A stretch of 23,626 nucleotides of DNA from NCBI GenBank assembly GCA_015231815.1, contig JADGAW010000010.1, positions 1 to 23,626 on the forward strand, written 5' to 3'. The position numbers and the translations under genes are program-made. Positions 8,220-16,443 of the stretch are shown here, piece by piece; position 1 is the first letter of the stretch; each line of letters starts with the position of its first letter. Source of the stretch: Nitrospinota bacterium (lineage in GTDB: Bacteria; Nitrospinota_A; JADGAW01). Under the pieces are notes generated by a model, which saw only the letters and a list, made by a program, of their open reading frames with translations, searched no databases and was not told the origin of the DNA.

Positions 8220-10393
8220 CAATCTACGAATTTGTCCCTTATTTCCAGAAAACGATCCAGATTGTCCAGAAACAAGTCCACCAAGGCAGGGTCGAAGTGC
8301 TGTCCCTTTTCCTCTTTGAAAAGATCAATAATTTTATCAAGCTCCCAAGCTTTTTTATAACACCTGTTACTCCCTAAAGCATCAAAGACATCAGCAACGG
8401 CGGTGATTCTCCCGAAGACATGTATCCCCCCCCCCTTGAGACCCCTCGGATAGCCTGTACCGTTCCATTTTTCATGATGCTCATGGGAAACAATTGCCGC
8501 CGTTTGCAAAATATCCCTTTTGGAATCTTTAAAAACCTCATATCCGATTTTAGAGTGAGATTTCATTGTCTTCCATTCGTTTTCATCAAGTTTTCCCGGT
8601 TTCTTCAAGACAGAATCCGGTATCGCCACTTTCCCCACGTCATGCAAGGGTGAGGCATAGTATATAAGTTCTATTTCTCTTTCGCTCAGATTAGAGAGTT
8701 CAGCGAGGAGCTTACAGTATTCAGCAACCCTTTTAATATGGTTTCCCGTTTCCTTTGACCTTGTTTCAGCAACTTCGCCGATCCGGTAGGTGATTTCCCT
8801 CTGGCTTTCCTCGATTTCGTTTTTAAGCTCTATTATTTCCGTCACATTATGACGAATCCCCATATATTCCAGTACATTTCCATTTTCATCCGTTATCGGA
8901 AGAATTGTTGTGTTTACATAATAGTCTGAACCATCCTTTGCTCTATTTTTAATTGTTTTTTTCCAAACTTTTCCTGTGGTAATGGTTTCCCATAAATCCT
9001 TAAAAAGCTCCCTCGGGTTATCAGGATGACGAACAATATTATGGTTTTTTCCTATTACTTCCTCTCTCCTATAGCCGCTCACTCGACAAAACTCATCATT
9101 AACATAGGTTATTTTCCCCTTTAGGTCTGCCCTTGAGAGAATATTGCTCTCGTTAATGCCATTTTCATATGCTTTTGAAACTCTTAGTACCTCACCAAAA
9201 TCCTTTTCCTTGAGGTTAAGGTTTTTCTCAAGGCTCTCTCGATAATCCTGAAATTGAGTAACATCATGTCTTATTGAAATAAACTCCATGATTTCTTCAT
9301 TTTTGTCCAAAAGGGGGAATATTGAGGAATCCATCCAATAATGACTTCCATCCTTAGCCCTGTTTTTAATAATGCCATACCAAGGTTTTTTAGAGGTTAT
9401 GGTCTCCCACAAATCCTTAAAAACATCTTTAGGCATATCGGGATGACGGACAATATTATGATTTTTCCCAATCAATTCTTCTCTCGAATATTTACTCACG
9501 GTACAAAGAGCCTCATTAACGTAAGTGATTATCCCTTTCGTATTTGCTTTTGAAACAACTGATGCTCCGTCAATAGCGGTTCTATATTGTCTTAAAAGGT
9601 TCTCCTCCGCTTCGGCGAGCTTCTCAGCCTCTTTTGCGCGTTGAGTCATTTTCAGGTTGTCGATGTTGGTATAACTCCGACTATAGAGTTCTTCTTTTGA
9701 AAAGGGCTTTTTAATGAAGTCGTTTGCACCATATTTCAAAAATTTAGAGATGGAAGAACCATCGCTTGAAACCGCAAGAATTGCCATGTCTTCTTTTGAG
9801 AATTTCCTTCTAACTTTTTGGGTAAATTCATGACCATTCATTCCAGGCATTTCATAATCAATAAAAATGAGGGAAATATCCTGGTTCTCATCTAAACGTT
9901 GTAGTCCGTCTATACCATTATCTGCCTCAAGAAGAATTAATTTATGTGGTTTAAGAAGAGTTTTTAAGTGTTCTCTGGATATCTTGGAGTCATCCACAAT
10001 AAGAACTTTAAGCTCCTGATTTCTTTTAAGTTTGTTGAGAAATTCAACAGCATCTTTAATATCTTCTGGAGAACGTTTAAGCAAATAATCTACGATTGGT
10101 TTAGCATTTAAGTTCTTTCTCAATTCCTCACTTACATCTGAGGTTAAAGCAACAACAGAAAGATTCTTTGCAATAAGAAGATCGATAACCTCACCATTAT
10201 TAGCATCGGGAAGATGAATATCTGAAAGAACAGCAAAAATGTTAAGATTTTTTGAGGTCAGCAACTCTTTTGTTTCCTTGTAGGATGATGTGATAATTGT
10301 CTCGAAAGGAGTATATTTCTCAACCAAATTAACGATGACTTTTCTAAAGGTATCACTGTCTTCAACAATAAGAACATATTCCTTACTATCCAT
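8216..10393 (-). CDS. response regulator with two REC, two PAS and an HD-GYP domain
   Basis: The 725 residues read REC1 (5-120, phosphoacceptor Asp58), REC2 (128-245, Asp179), a short coiled coil (250-270), two PAS domains (about 270-380 and 405-520) sharing GKNHNIVRHPDxP and KNRAKDGS, and HD-GYP (535-715). The PAS pair is Aer-like and a tandem duplication. HD-GYP enzymes hydrolyse c-di-GMP; HDVGK at 584-588 and HHEKWNGTGYP at 639-649 are the metal and signature residues (Asn replaces the usual Asp in xDGxGYP). Ten consecutive G bases encode Gly654-656 between the HD-GYP motif and DVFDAL. GGAG precedes the start by nine bases. The upstream zinc-ribbon gene ends 13 bp before it, so they probably form an operon. 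No histidine kinase is in the window. Confidence 0.95.
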   Translation of the reverse strand: MDSKEYVLIVEDSDTFRKVIVNLVEKYTPFETIITSSYKETKELLTSKNLNIFAVLSDIHLPDANNGEVIDLLIAKNLSVVALTSDVSEELRKNLNAKPIVDYLLKRSPEDIKDAVEFLNKLKRNQELKVLIVDDSKISREHLKTLLKPHKLILLEADNGIDGLQRLDENQDISLIFIDYEMPGMNGHEFTQKVRRKFSKEDMAILAVSSDGSSISKFLKYGANDFIKKPFSKEELYSRSYTNIDNLKMTQRAKEAEKLAEAEENLLRQYRTAIDGASVVSKANTKGIITYVNEALCTVSKYSREELIGKNHNIVRHPDMPKDVFKDLWETITSKKPWYGIIKNRAKDGSHYWMDSSIFPLLDKNEEIMEFISIRHDVTQFQDYRESLEKNLNLKEKDFGEVLRVSKAYENGINESNILSRADLKGKITYVNDEFCRVSGYRREEVIGKNHNIVRHPDNPRELFKDLWETITTGKVWKKTIKNRAKDGSDYYVNTTILPITDENGNVLEYMGIRHNVTEIIELKNEIEESQREITYRIGEVAETRSKETGNHIKRVAEYCKLLAELSNLSEREIELIYYASPLHDVGKVAIPDSVLKKPGKLDENEWKTMKSHSKIGYEVFKDSKRDILQTAAIVSHEHHEKWNGTGYPRGLKGGGIHVFGRITAVADVFDALGSNRCYKKAWELDKIIDLFKEEKGQHFDPALVDLFLDNLDRFLEIRDKFVDC
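8426..8435 (-). repeat. G10 homopolymer tract within the HD-GYP coding region
   Basis: Ten C on the plus strand read as ten G in the coding strand (codons AAG GGG GGG GGG, Lys653 to Gly656). Related HD-GYP proteins usually have Glu/polar residues after GLKG. A tract of this length in an AT-rich genome is a typical substrate for slipped-strand mispairing. Confidence 0.8.
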
Positions 10394-10406
10394 AGTTTTT
10401 CTCCAT

Positions 10407-10766
10407 CTAATTCATCTTTGCAAAACAATCGTCACAAATATAAGTATCTTCTGAGCCTTTTATTTTCTTTACATTGACCGAAAACTCAAAGCATTTACAA
10501 CACTCCTGTTTTTGTTTGTCAAAGATTGCTTTTTCATAATCTTCGATTTCTTTTTCTCCCTCTTGAATAGATTTTATTACAAAACCCTTGAGTTCAGAGA
10601 CGCTCATGCTACTAAACTCACCTCGTTCAATAAAATCTAAAATAAAATTTTTCTCTTCAACATCCTTTTTTATTGATTTTATCGTTTTTTCTGCTTGAAA
10701 AACCCAATCCTTAATTAAGGCATTTTTTTGTTCTTTGGTAATTGTATCGATATTGTCGTTGTTCAT
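10407..10766 (-). CDS. small protein with C-terminal zinc ribbon, unknown function
   Basis: The product has 119 residues. Residues 1-85 are charged and mostly helical, with a possible coiled coil (GEKEIEDYEKAIFDKQKQE). The C-terminus holds Cys89-x2-Cys92 and Cys111-x2-Cys114 (with an extra Cys90), a zinc-ribbon pattern. I do not recognise a named family. It lies directly upstream of the HD-GYP response regulator in the same direction (13-bp gap), suggesting co-expression and perhaps a partner role. The coding frame is supported by this spacing and by the conserved-looking ribbon. Confidence 0.75.
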   Translation of the reverse strand: MNNDNIDTITKEQKNALIKDWVFQAEKTIKSIKKDVEEKNFILDFIERGEFSSMSVSELKGFVIKSIQEGEKEIEDYEKAIFDKQKQECCKCFEFSVNVKKIKGSEDTYICDDCFAKMN

Positions 10767-10820
10767 AAGAAATCAAGGTTTAAGGAATTTCATAGGTTGA
10801 TTAAAAACAGTTCACAATTA

Positions 10821-11666
10821 TTAATGGAAGGCAATGGAAGCGTAACTTACCGAATGACTGAAATCTCCACCTACATCTCCTGAGGTATAAAAGTTCAACA
10901 ACTCACCCTTTTCTTTCTCAGGAAGAAGTTCCAGCAAAATTCTTATAGGATGCTGTCCGCAAATAGTCGCCTCCGATTGAGAAACATAGTCAGAAAAACC
11001 CTTAGGGTCTTTTGAAACAATATAGTCAATAGCCTTTCCGTCCAGTTGATAAATGTTCTCTCGAATGTTTTCAGTAAAAGGGACATAGCTAAAATTTGCT
11101 CCATAATGCGTGAAGTCAGAGCTTATAATCAGAAGTGTGCTTTCATCAATAATTTCAGAAATTTTTACCGCTGATTCTTTTAAGCCCTCTTCCCCAATAT
11201 GTCCGATAACCACCGGAACAATAGAAATGTCAGGAAAACAGTACTGTATAAAAGGTAGCTGAATTTCCACTGCATGCTCCATCGAATGAGCCTCATCGTT
11301 TTCCTCAAAGTAAAAGGATTCTGTTAGTTTTTCAAGAGTTTTTTTATCTATAGAGACATTTCCCAAAGGGGTTTCAAAAAAATCAGAGGATGGAAGTGCA
11401 TTTTTGGTTAAAAAACAGGTATGGGAAGGTGAAAGAATAATCGCTTTTTTTATATCTTTTTTTCTTAAAGAACGATAGCCATACGCTGCGCAAAGTCCTG
11501 AATAGGCATACCCGGCATGAGGGACAATCACCTTGGAGGAGGTTTCCTTAATAGAGGAATTATTATCAGCGTCAACTACCTGAAAATATTTCTCAAGTTT
11601 ATTGAGTAAGTCTTCCTTGTTCCCGGGATACCAAGCTCCGGCAAGAACTGATTTTCTTCTTTTCAT
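10821..11666 (-). CDS. MEMO-family protein (AmmeMemoRadiSam system protein B)
   Basis: The 281-residue product is a full-length MEMO protein, related in fold to class III extradiol dioxygenases. Motifs (numbered from this start) are SVLAGAWYPG near the start, VPHAGYAYSG at about 48-57, LSPSHT, HSMEHAVEIQLPF at about 127-139, SSDFTHYG and a C-terminal SHSVSYASIAF, which together supply the conserved histidines. I chose the ATG at 11666 because GGAG lies six bases upstream; a GTG four codons earlier (11678) is less likely. Its usual partners, an AMMECR1 protein and a radical SAM enzyme, are not in the window. The physiological role is unsettled. Family assignment is firm. Confidence 0.92.
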   Translation of the reverse strand: MKRRKSVLAGAWYPGNKEDLLNKLEKYFQVVDADNNSSIKETSSKVIVPHAGYAYSGLCAAYGYRSLRKKDIKKAIILSPSHTCFLTKNALPSSDFFETPLGNVSIDKKTLEKLTESFYFEENDEAHSMEHAVEIQLPFIQYCFPDISIVPVVIGHIGEEGLKESAVKISEIIDESTLLIISSDFTHYGANFSYVPFTENIRENIYQLDGKAIDYIVSKDPKGFSDYVSQSEATICGQHPIRILLELLPEKEKGELLNFYTSGDVGGDFSHSVSYASIAFH

Positions 11667-11843
11667 ACATATCTCCACAGTTTTTTATGGCATTATACTG
11701 CACCCTTAATTTCACTTCTATAGGAACCATCGTTTTTATTTTAACGTCACAAAATGAGGGAAAACCCGTCTTCTTTGTTAATGACTGAAAAAAGAAGATA
11801 GAATTTAATAATTGATAGGAGAAACTTTGAACTCATTCTCAGA

Positions 11844-11942
11844 AACAGCTTTGAAGCAGCCGTTTCTTCCGAGGTCAACTGAACAGCACCTTCACCTCTT
11901 ATTGAAGTTGCTGTTCAGTTGAAAATCCGTTCAAAGCTTGTT
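11844..11942. repeat. nested inverted repeat with strong hairpin
   Basis: The core stem has arms 11875-11894 and 11903-11922. TCAACTGAACAGC pairs perfectly with GCTGTTCAGTTGA; the stem continues with one mismatch to a CTTCA/TGAAG tip and an 8-nt loop, giving 19 of 20 positions paired. A second, outer pair AACAGCTTTGAA (11844-11855) and TTCAAAGCTTGTT (11930-11942) encloses it with one bulge. It lies in the gene-free 11667-12081 between two divergent genes and has no T-run, so it is not an obvious terminator. Possibilities are a structured RNA, a regulator site or a small non-autonomous element. Confidence 0.6.
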
Positions 11943-12014
11943 CCATCAATGGTCTCAAAAGTTAATTTGTTTTTATCTCTATTTCTCAGTTTTAGAGATC
12001 AAAGAATATTATTT

Positions 12015-12044
12015 TTGAATTATTATGAAGAAATGAACTAAAAT
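12015..12044 (+). promoter_or_regulatory. possible promoter of the STAS gene
   Basis: TTGAAT at 12015-12020 and TAAAAT at 12039-12044 are separated by 18 bases and lie about 40 bases before the STAS start. The match is fair but the region is very AT-rich, so chance occurrence is possible. Confidence 0.35.
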
Positions 12045-12081
12045 ATTTTTTCTGGAATTAAGCTTTTTTAAGGAGGTCTTC

Positions 12082-12426
12082 ATGAAAATAGAGAACATTA
12101 ATAAATTAACCGATAAGAATTGTGTTACTGCTTGTATTACTGGCAGGCTGATGGACAATGATACTCTAGAAATGTTAGAAGACTTTGTTAATGATTTTTT
12201 ATCAAAAGGAACTCTCAACTTTATTTTTCACTTTAAGAAGGTCAGTTGCATCAGCAGTACGGGTTTAAATAAGTTGGTACAGATTTACCTTAAAATTAAC
12301 GGAAAAAAGGGAAAGATGGCAATCTACGAACCAGACCCCTTTGTTGCACGTACATTTGAAATTACCGGTCTAGGTAAAAAAGTAGGGGTATGCAACACCT
12401 ACGAAGAGGCTCTCAGCATCCTGTAA
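12082..12426 (+). CDS. STAS domain protein, anti-sigma factor antagonist type
   Basis: The 114-residue protein is a single STAS domain like SpoIIAA/RsbV. The signature loop ISSTGLNKL (57-65) matches the family's DSSGL phosphorylation loop, with Thr60 at the expected phosphoacceptor position and Ser replacing the usual Asp. A strong AAGGAGG site lies eight bases before the ATG, so high translation is likely. Such proteins bind HPK-type anti-sigma kinases and are switched off by phosphorylation; no kinase or PP2C phosphatase is nearby, so this one probably works with distant partners. It stands alone, convergent with the flavoprotein gene 24 bp downstream. Confidence 0.9.
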   Translation: MKIENINKLTDKNCVTACITGRLMDNDTLEMLEDFVNDFLSKGTLNFIFHFKKVSCISSTGLNKLVQIYLKINGKKGKMAIYEPDPFVARTFEITGLGKKVGVCNTYEEALSIL

Positions 12427-12450
12427 GAAACCAGAAACCTGTAAAACAAT

Positions 12451-13005
12451 TTATACGAGAGCTTGTCCCATCCCTTTAGCTTTTTCAAGAACATTAGAGT
12501 TTTTTTCCGCATCATCCTTTCCTTGAGTTCCCGCCAAAATCAATGCTTTTGAATATTCCGGTTTAAGGGGGGTTATTGCTTCTGAAAGACTACTAAGAAC
12601 ACCTCGGTAAAGGTTTTTATCGTCTTCAGCATAACTTATTGCAAAAATAAAGCGTTTACCTTTTGGAATCCAACTTGTTAAATCCTTATTTTGAAAAGCG
12701 TACCATCGGTCAAGAAAAGTTTTTGTCTGTCCGGTAACATAGTGGGCGTAAATTGGAGAACCAACAACAATTCCATCAGCTTCTATTATTTTTTGATGGA
12801 GAGGGAGCATATCATCTTCCGTTGCGCAATGTTTTGTTTCTTTACATTTGTCACATCCCTGGCAACCTCTAATATTGAGGTCATTTAAATAAATCAACTC
12901 TGTTTCCGCCCCTTTTTCTGCTGCTCCTTCCAGAACAGTTTTTATAAGTTTTTCAGTATTGCCCTCCTTACGGGGACTACCTACAAATCCAATTATTTTT
13001 GCCAT
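12451..13005 (-). CDS. NADPH-dependent FMN reductase-like iron-sulfur flavoprotein
   Basis: The 184-residue product has the flavodoxin-like fold of the FMN-reductase family: an FMN phosphate loop GSPRKEGNTEKL at 9-20 and VVGSPIYAHYVTGQTKTFLD around residue 80-99. Cys48, Cys51, Cys54 and Cys60 form the compact Cx2Cx2Cx5C motif that binds a 4Fe-4S cluster in iron-sulfur flavoproteins (Isf). It is likely a cytoplasmic electron carrier or reductase of anaerobic metabolism; its substrate cannot be read from sequence. The gene is monocistronic, with about 100 bp before the next upstream gene. Confidence 0.9.
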   Translation of the reverse strand: MAKIIGFVGSPRKEGNTEKLIKTVLEGAAEKGAETELIYLNDLNIRGCQGCDKCKETKHCATEDDMLPLHQKIIEADGIVVGSPIYAHYVTGQTKTFLDRWYAFQNKDLTSWIPKGKRFIFAISYAEDDKNLYRGVLSSLSEAITPLKPEYSKALILAGTQGKDDAEKNSNVLEKAKGMGQALV

Positions 13006-13102
13006 ACTGATTACTCCAATAAGATTTTTTGATTTATATATCTGGTTTTTAAAATGGGAATTAAATCATACTTCCCATAAGCAGTCAATGGATATTATGC
13101 GA

Positions 13103-13447
13103 CTAAGAGAAATAAAGGCTAAGAGTGATGATGACAATTAAAACAACAGCAGTGGCAGGATAATGGTCAGAAGGTCTTTTATGTCTCAGGCTTTTTAACC
13201 CAATTGCAGTAATTGAAAAAATAAGCGAGGTAACCATAGAATAAAAGAAAAGACTTTCCCACTTCTTACTTATAATTGGTGGAACTTTATTGGGGTTATG
13301 GTAGAAAAGGTCATATACATCAACAAATTGGGGAACTGATTTCCAGGAGAAAAAAATACCCGCAATGAATAAGGTAACACTCAAAAAAAGAAGAATACTA
13401 ATTGCCAACGAAATTCCATCTTTATTTTGTCTTTTTTTACCAACCAT
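13103..13447 (-). CDS. small membrane protein, unknown function
   Basis: The product has 114 residues and three predicted membrane segments (about 12-32, 66-84 and 95-113). A 35-residue loop (WKSVPQFVDVYDLFYHNPNK onward) lies between the first two. Basic residues at the start (GKKRQNK) suggest a cytoplasmic N-terminus. No family is recognised. There is no strong ribosome site before the ATG, but the length, hydrophobicity and lack of a competing frame support a real gene. Confidence 0.6.
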   Translation of the reverse strand: MVGKKRQNKDGISLAISILLFLSVTLFIAGIFFSWKSVPQFVDVYDLFYHNPNKVPPIISKKWESLFFYSMVTSLIFSITAIGLKSLRHKRPSDHYPATAVVLIVIITLSLYFS

Positions 13448-13657
13448 ATTTGCTTTATTGAGAGTAAATCCTAAAATTCAATTGAAAAAAGAACCGAAAA
13501 ATTGAAGGTTACACAAGCAGCACATGCATAAAAATCAGAGTTAAACAAACATTGTTATAGTGATAAATTCTAACATACTGCCTTGGAGGGAATATCCTTA
13601 AAAAGGAGAGAAATTATTGCTGAAGAAAAAGGGAAAGGTATTTAACCAAAGGGAAAA

Positions 13658-13831
13658 TTATTTCATTAACGTTTGTAAATAGTCCGCTAAGCTAAGAATT
13701 TTAACCGCAGCTACTTTCAAAAAGCCAATTCCTTCCTGAAATTTAATTTCAATAGGTTTGTCAGCTGTTACCCAGGAAAAAATCCATAACCCGGATAATG
13801 CTCCAAAAACCATTCTCATTGCGTAAAACAT
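13658..13831 (-). CDS. small hypothetical protein with one hydrophobic segment
   Basis: Starting at the ATG at 13831, which has AAAGGA five bases upstream, the frame gives 57 residues. It holds a hydrophobic N-terminal half (MVFGALSGLWIFSWV) and an amphipathic C-terminus (IGFLKVAAVKILSLADYLQTL). The open frame extends 18 codons further upstream to a TTG at 13885, which lacks a good ribosome site. No family is recognised. Size and a good ribosome site are the only support. Confidence 0.4.
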   Translation of the reverse strand: MFYAMRMVFGALSGLWIFSWVTADKPIEIKFQEGIGFLKVAAVKILSLADYLQTLMK

Positions 13832-13981
13832 ATGTATCCTTTCATTAAAGTTTTGTCCATAAAACATTTTGAGCCAATGAATCAAATATATCGGAAAATA
13901 AAAAAAATAACTTTATGACTTTTTTCTATATTTTTTCGTTAAACTAACTATATCAGAAAGCCCTAAAGCTTAAATTTATCC

Positions 13982-14009
13982 TTGTCGATAGGTAAATATA
14001 TGCTATTTA
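13982..14009 (+). promoter_or_regulatory. extended -10 promoter of the 58-codon gene
   Basis: TTGTCG at 13982-13987 and TATTTA at 14004-14009 are separated by 16 bases, with a TG one base ahead of the -10 (TGCTATTTAT), an extended -10 form. It is correctly placed about 25 bases before the ATG at 14034. Confidence 0.45.
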
Positions 14010-14033
14010 TATTGACAATGAAAGGAGGTCGTT

Positions 14034-14210
14034 ATGGCTGCTTATAATGAAATCTACTCTCTTCGAGATATCAGTAACTCTTCCACTATCCGTGTAACCA
14101 AAACAGACAACAGAGAATACTGCGATAAAGTAAAAACGGAATATGACAAGAAGGTTATGAACGAACTCCTGGACTCTATTCTAAGAAGTGGGCATTGTTT
14201 TTCTGCCTGA
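14034..14210 (+). CDS. 58-residue hypothetical protein with strong translation signals
   Basis: ATG at 14034 is preceded by AAAGGAGGT at seven-base spacing, and a plausible promoter lies further upstream. The product starts MAAYNEIYSLRDISN, is mainly polar and helical (TEYDKKVMNELLDSILRSG) and ends CFSA. It has two cysteines and no membrane segment. No family is recognised. It is followed 33 bp later by the convergent tRNA-Ser. Clear start signals make it a better candidate than most short frames here. A small regulator or peptide partner is possible, but nothing in the sequence fixes a function. Confidence 0.6.
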   Translation: MAAYNEIYSLRDISNSSTIRVTKTDNREYCDKVKTEYDKKVMNELLDSILRSGHCFSA

Positions 14211-14243
14211 GTTTTAAGGTTTTTACCCTTTTTGGGAAAGAAA

Positions 14244-14333
14244 TGGCGGAGAAGGAGAGATTCGAACTCTCGGTACAGTTGCCCGTACAACACCTTAGCA
14301 GGGTGCCGCCTTAAGCCACTCGGCCACTTCTCC
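14244..14333 (-). tRNA. tRNA-Ser(GCT)
   Basis: The reverse complement folds as a class II tRNA of 90 nt. The acceptor is GGAGAAG/CTTCTCC with G discriminator and encoded CCA, the D arm GCCGAGTGGCTTAAGGC, and the anticodon stem GCACC/GGTGT with loop CTGCTAA (anticodon GCT, reading AGC/AGU). A long variable arm (TGTAC...GTAC) and T arm GAGAG-TTCGAAT-CTCTC follow. The long variable arm fits serine. Frames overlapping it on either strand are spurious. Confidence 0.97.
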
Positions 14334-14475
14334 GTATCTGAAGTTTCCTGTCAGTTCTTGTTTGCACAAAATACCGGGAGGAAGATTATATCAAATAGCC
14401 GGGAAATAAGAGAATTTTTAAGAAGGATTCCTCTTGAATTTCAACAGATGTTGTTGTCCTGCACGTCTTAATGCA

Positions 14476-16308
14476 TTACTTCATTGACAGCCAAAGGTTA
14501 AGTGAGTAAAGCGACCAAAAACGAGGAATTATTTCTTGCATTTCCATTGTCTTAAATGATGACGTCACAGAAGCAATGTTAATAATCTTTTCCGCATAAA
14601 GATTCTCAAATCCATGAAGTTTATTAATGAAGAACTCTTTTCCTTCATTTCCAGCAGCAACTTCCAGAGGAGTACAAAAACCAAGTTTTGAACTACGAAG
14701 GCGTACTTTTTCCGGCATTATGCCCTTCATAGAATCTCTAAGAATAGCTTTTGTCATACCTTTATTGATTTTTTTATCAATTCCCAAAGAGAAAAGAAAC
14801 TCAACCAAACGATAATCAAGAAAAGGAGCTCTTGATTCAACACCGTGAGACATGGAATTTCTGTCATCGGTACGAAGCAACGACTGTAAAGGAGATTGAA
14901 AAAAGGCATTATAAAGGTTATTTTGCAAGCTGTTTGAACTTTTATGAATCGGGTAAACTTTATTCTTGTACTCTTTGGAAAACTCTGGTGAAAGGTATGT
15001 TTCCTCAGAGGAAACGTCACGTTTATAGTGAGGAGAAATTATTGAATGAAGAAATAAAAAAAGTGCGTTTTTTATCATTTCTTGTCTGTTCCCACCAAAA
15101 AAGGATTTATACTCCCTCAGTTCATTTATGAAGGTTTTGAACTTTCCCTGCTTTATAAGTTCTGCAAAAAAATACCCATAATATTTGGTGTAACCTGCCA
15201 GCGATTCATCCCCACCCTGACCAGTAAGCAACACTTTATAGTTGTTTTCTGCAACATTCTTATACAACTGCCACCCTGAATATATACTGGGGTTTGCAAA
15301 TGGCTCATCATGAAACTTCATAACGTCCGGCATATCATCAAAAATATTCTGTAAATCGGGATAGGAAATTACCGAATGAGCATCAATAACGTTTAATATT
15401 TCCTCTATATACTCTCCTTCATCTGCTCGTTTAATTTTATAGTTAATGGAAAAGGTATTAACTATTTTCCCTGTTTCCCTTGCAGCAATTAACGCTATTG
15501 CTGAAGAATCAAGTCCACCACTTAGAGCGATAGAAACCGGGACGTCACTTCGTAACCTTAACTTTACGGAGGAGGAAAGTATCTCAAGAAACTGCTCTTC
15601 AAGGTTGTTTTCATCAACATTTTGAGGGTCAAGATCCCAATATCTTGATTCCATTACTCCATTCTTATTTACTGTCAGATTATGAGAGGGCTTTAGCTGA
15701 AAAATATTTTCATAAAAGGTCTCATCATTGAGATCGGTGTATCCATAACCGGAGGCAAGATAACGGTAAATGGTTCTGTTGTTTAAAGAAAAACTAAAGT
15801 TCGGAACCGTTAACAAAGCTTTAATTTCCGAAGCAAAAATAAAGGTATTTCTGTCAAAAACATAATAAAAAGGCTTGACACCAAACCTGTCCCGAGAGCA
15901 AAAAAGATTTTTTTCAACCTTATCCCATAATGCAAGTCCCCACATTCCGTTGAATTTGAGCAATGCTTTATCGCCCCACGTTATTAAAGAATATAAAACA
16001 ACTTCAGTATCAGAGTTACTTTTAAATACAACCCCCTGAGCTTCAAGCTCCAGACGAATTTCCTTATAGTTGTATATTTCTCCGTTATAAACAAGCACAT
16101 ACCTGCCATCGGCGGAAACCATTGGTTGATGTCCCCCTTCAGAGGTATCAATAATACTCAGACGGGAAAAGCCAAAGCCAGCATTTTCAGAAAGCCATTC
16201 ACCTTTATCATCAGATCCACGATGAATAATGGAATCACGCATTCTTAAGACAGTTTCTTTAAGAACATCCTTGCCATCAACATGAAAAATTCCGTTAATA
16301 CCACACAT
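14476..16308 (-). CDS. asnB: asparagine synthase (glutamine-hydrolysing)
   Basis: The 610-residue enzyme makes asparagine from aspartate, ATP and glutamine. The start MCGINGIF places the catalytic Cys at position 2 for N-terminal glutaminase activity. Glutaminase residues follow at Arg49 (GFSRLSIID), YNGEIYN at 74-80 and SNSDTE at 97-102. The synthetase half carries the ATP pyrophosphatase loop SGGLDSS at 263-269, then GQGGDE and a C-terminal SRAPFLDYRLVEF segment. Length matches the AsnB family. It is more like the exopolysaccharide/peptidoglycan-associated AsnB type than E. coli AsnB in its extended C-terminus, which is a loose judgement. It is divergent from the cyclic-nucleotide-binding gene and appears monocistronic. 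Confidence 0.93.
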   Translation of the reverse strand: MCGINGIFHVDGKDVLKETVLRMRDSIIHRGSDDKGEWLSENAGFGFSRLSIIDTSEGGHQPMVSADGRYVLVYNGEIYNYKEIRLELEAQGVVFKSNSDTEVVLYSLITWGDKALLKFNGMWGLALWDKVEKNLFCSRDRFGVKPFYYVFDRNTFIFASEIKALLTVPNFSFSLNNRTIYRYLASGYGYTDLNDETFYENIFQLKPSHNLTVNKNGVMESRYWDLDPQNVDENNLEEQFLEILSSSVKLRLRSDVPVSIALSGGLDSSAIALIAARETGKIVNTFSINYKIKRADEGEYIEEILNVIDAHSVISYPDLQNIFDDMPDVMKFHDEPFANPSIYSGWQLYKNVAENNYKVLLTGQGGDESLAGYTKYYGYFFAELIKQGKFKTFINELREYKSFFGGNRQEMIKNALFLFLHSIISPHYKRDVSSEETYLSPEFSKEYKNKVYPIHKSSNSLQNNLYNAFFQSPLQSLLRTDDRNSMSHGVESRAPFLDYRLVEFLFSLGIDKKINKGMTKAILRDSMKGIMPEKVRLRSSKLGFCTPLEVAAGNEGKEFFINKLHGFENLYAEKIINIASVTSSFKTMEMQEIIPRFWSLYSLNLWLSMK

Positions 16309-16443
16309 AAAAGATATTTTTTAGTTTTTAAACAAAACAAACTCATTTTACCTTTATAGGAAAAATTACTTTCATGGAGTTTAAATATGGAAAAAAATCT
16401 TTAACGTTTATAAGATTTCTTGAAAAATTCCCTTCTGGTTATA

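Noticed and set aside
8872..9560. Repeated segment in the response regulator as a mobile or tandem DNA repeat
   Set aside because: It is two diverged PAS domains within one reading frame, an ordinary domain duplication.
14054..14293. Minus-strand frame overlapping the 58-codon gene and tRNA-Ser
   Set aside because: It runs through tRNA-Ser and has no ribosome site; the plus-strand gene has clear start signals.
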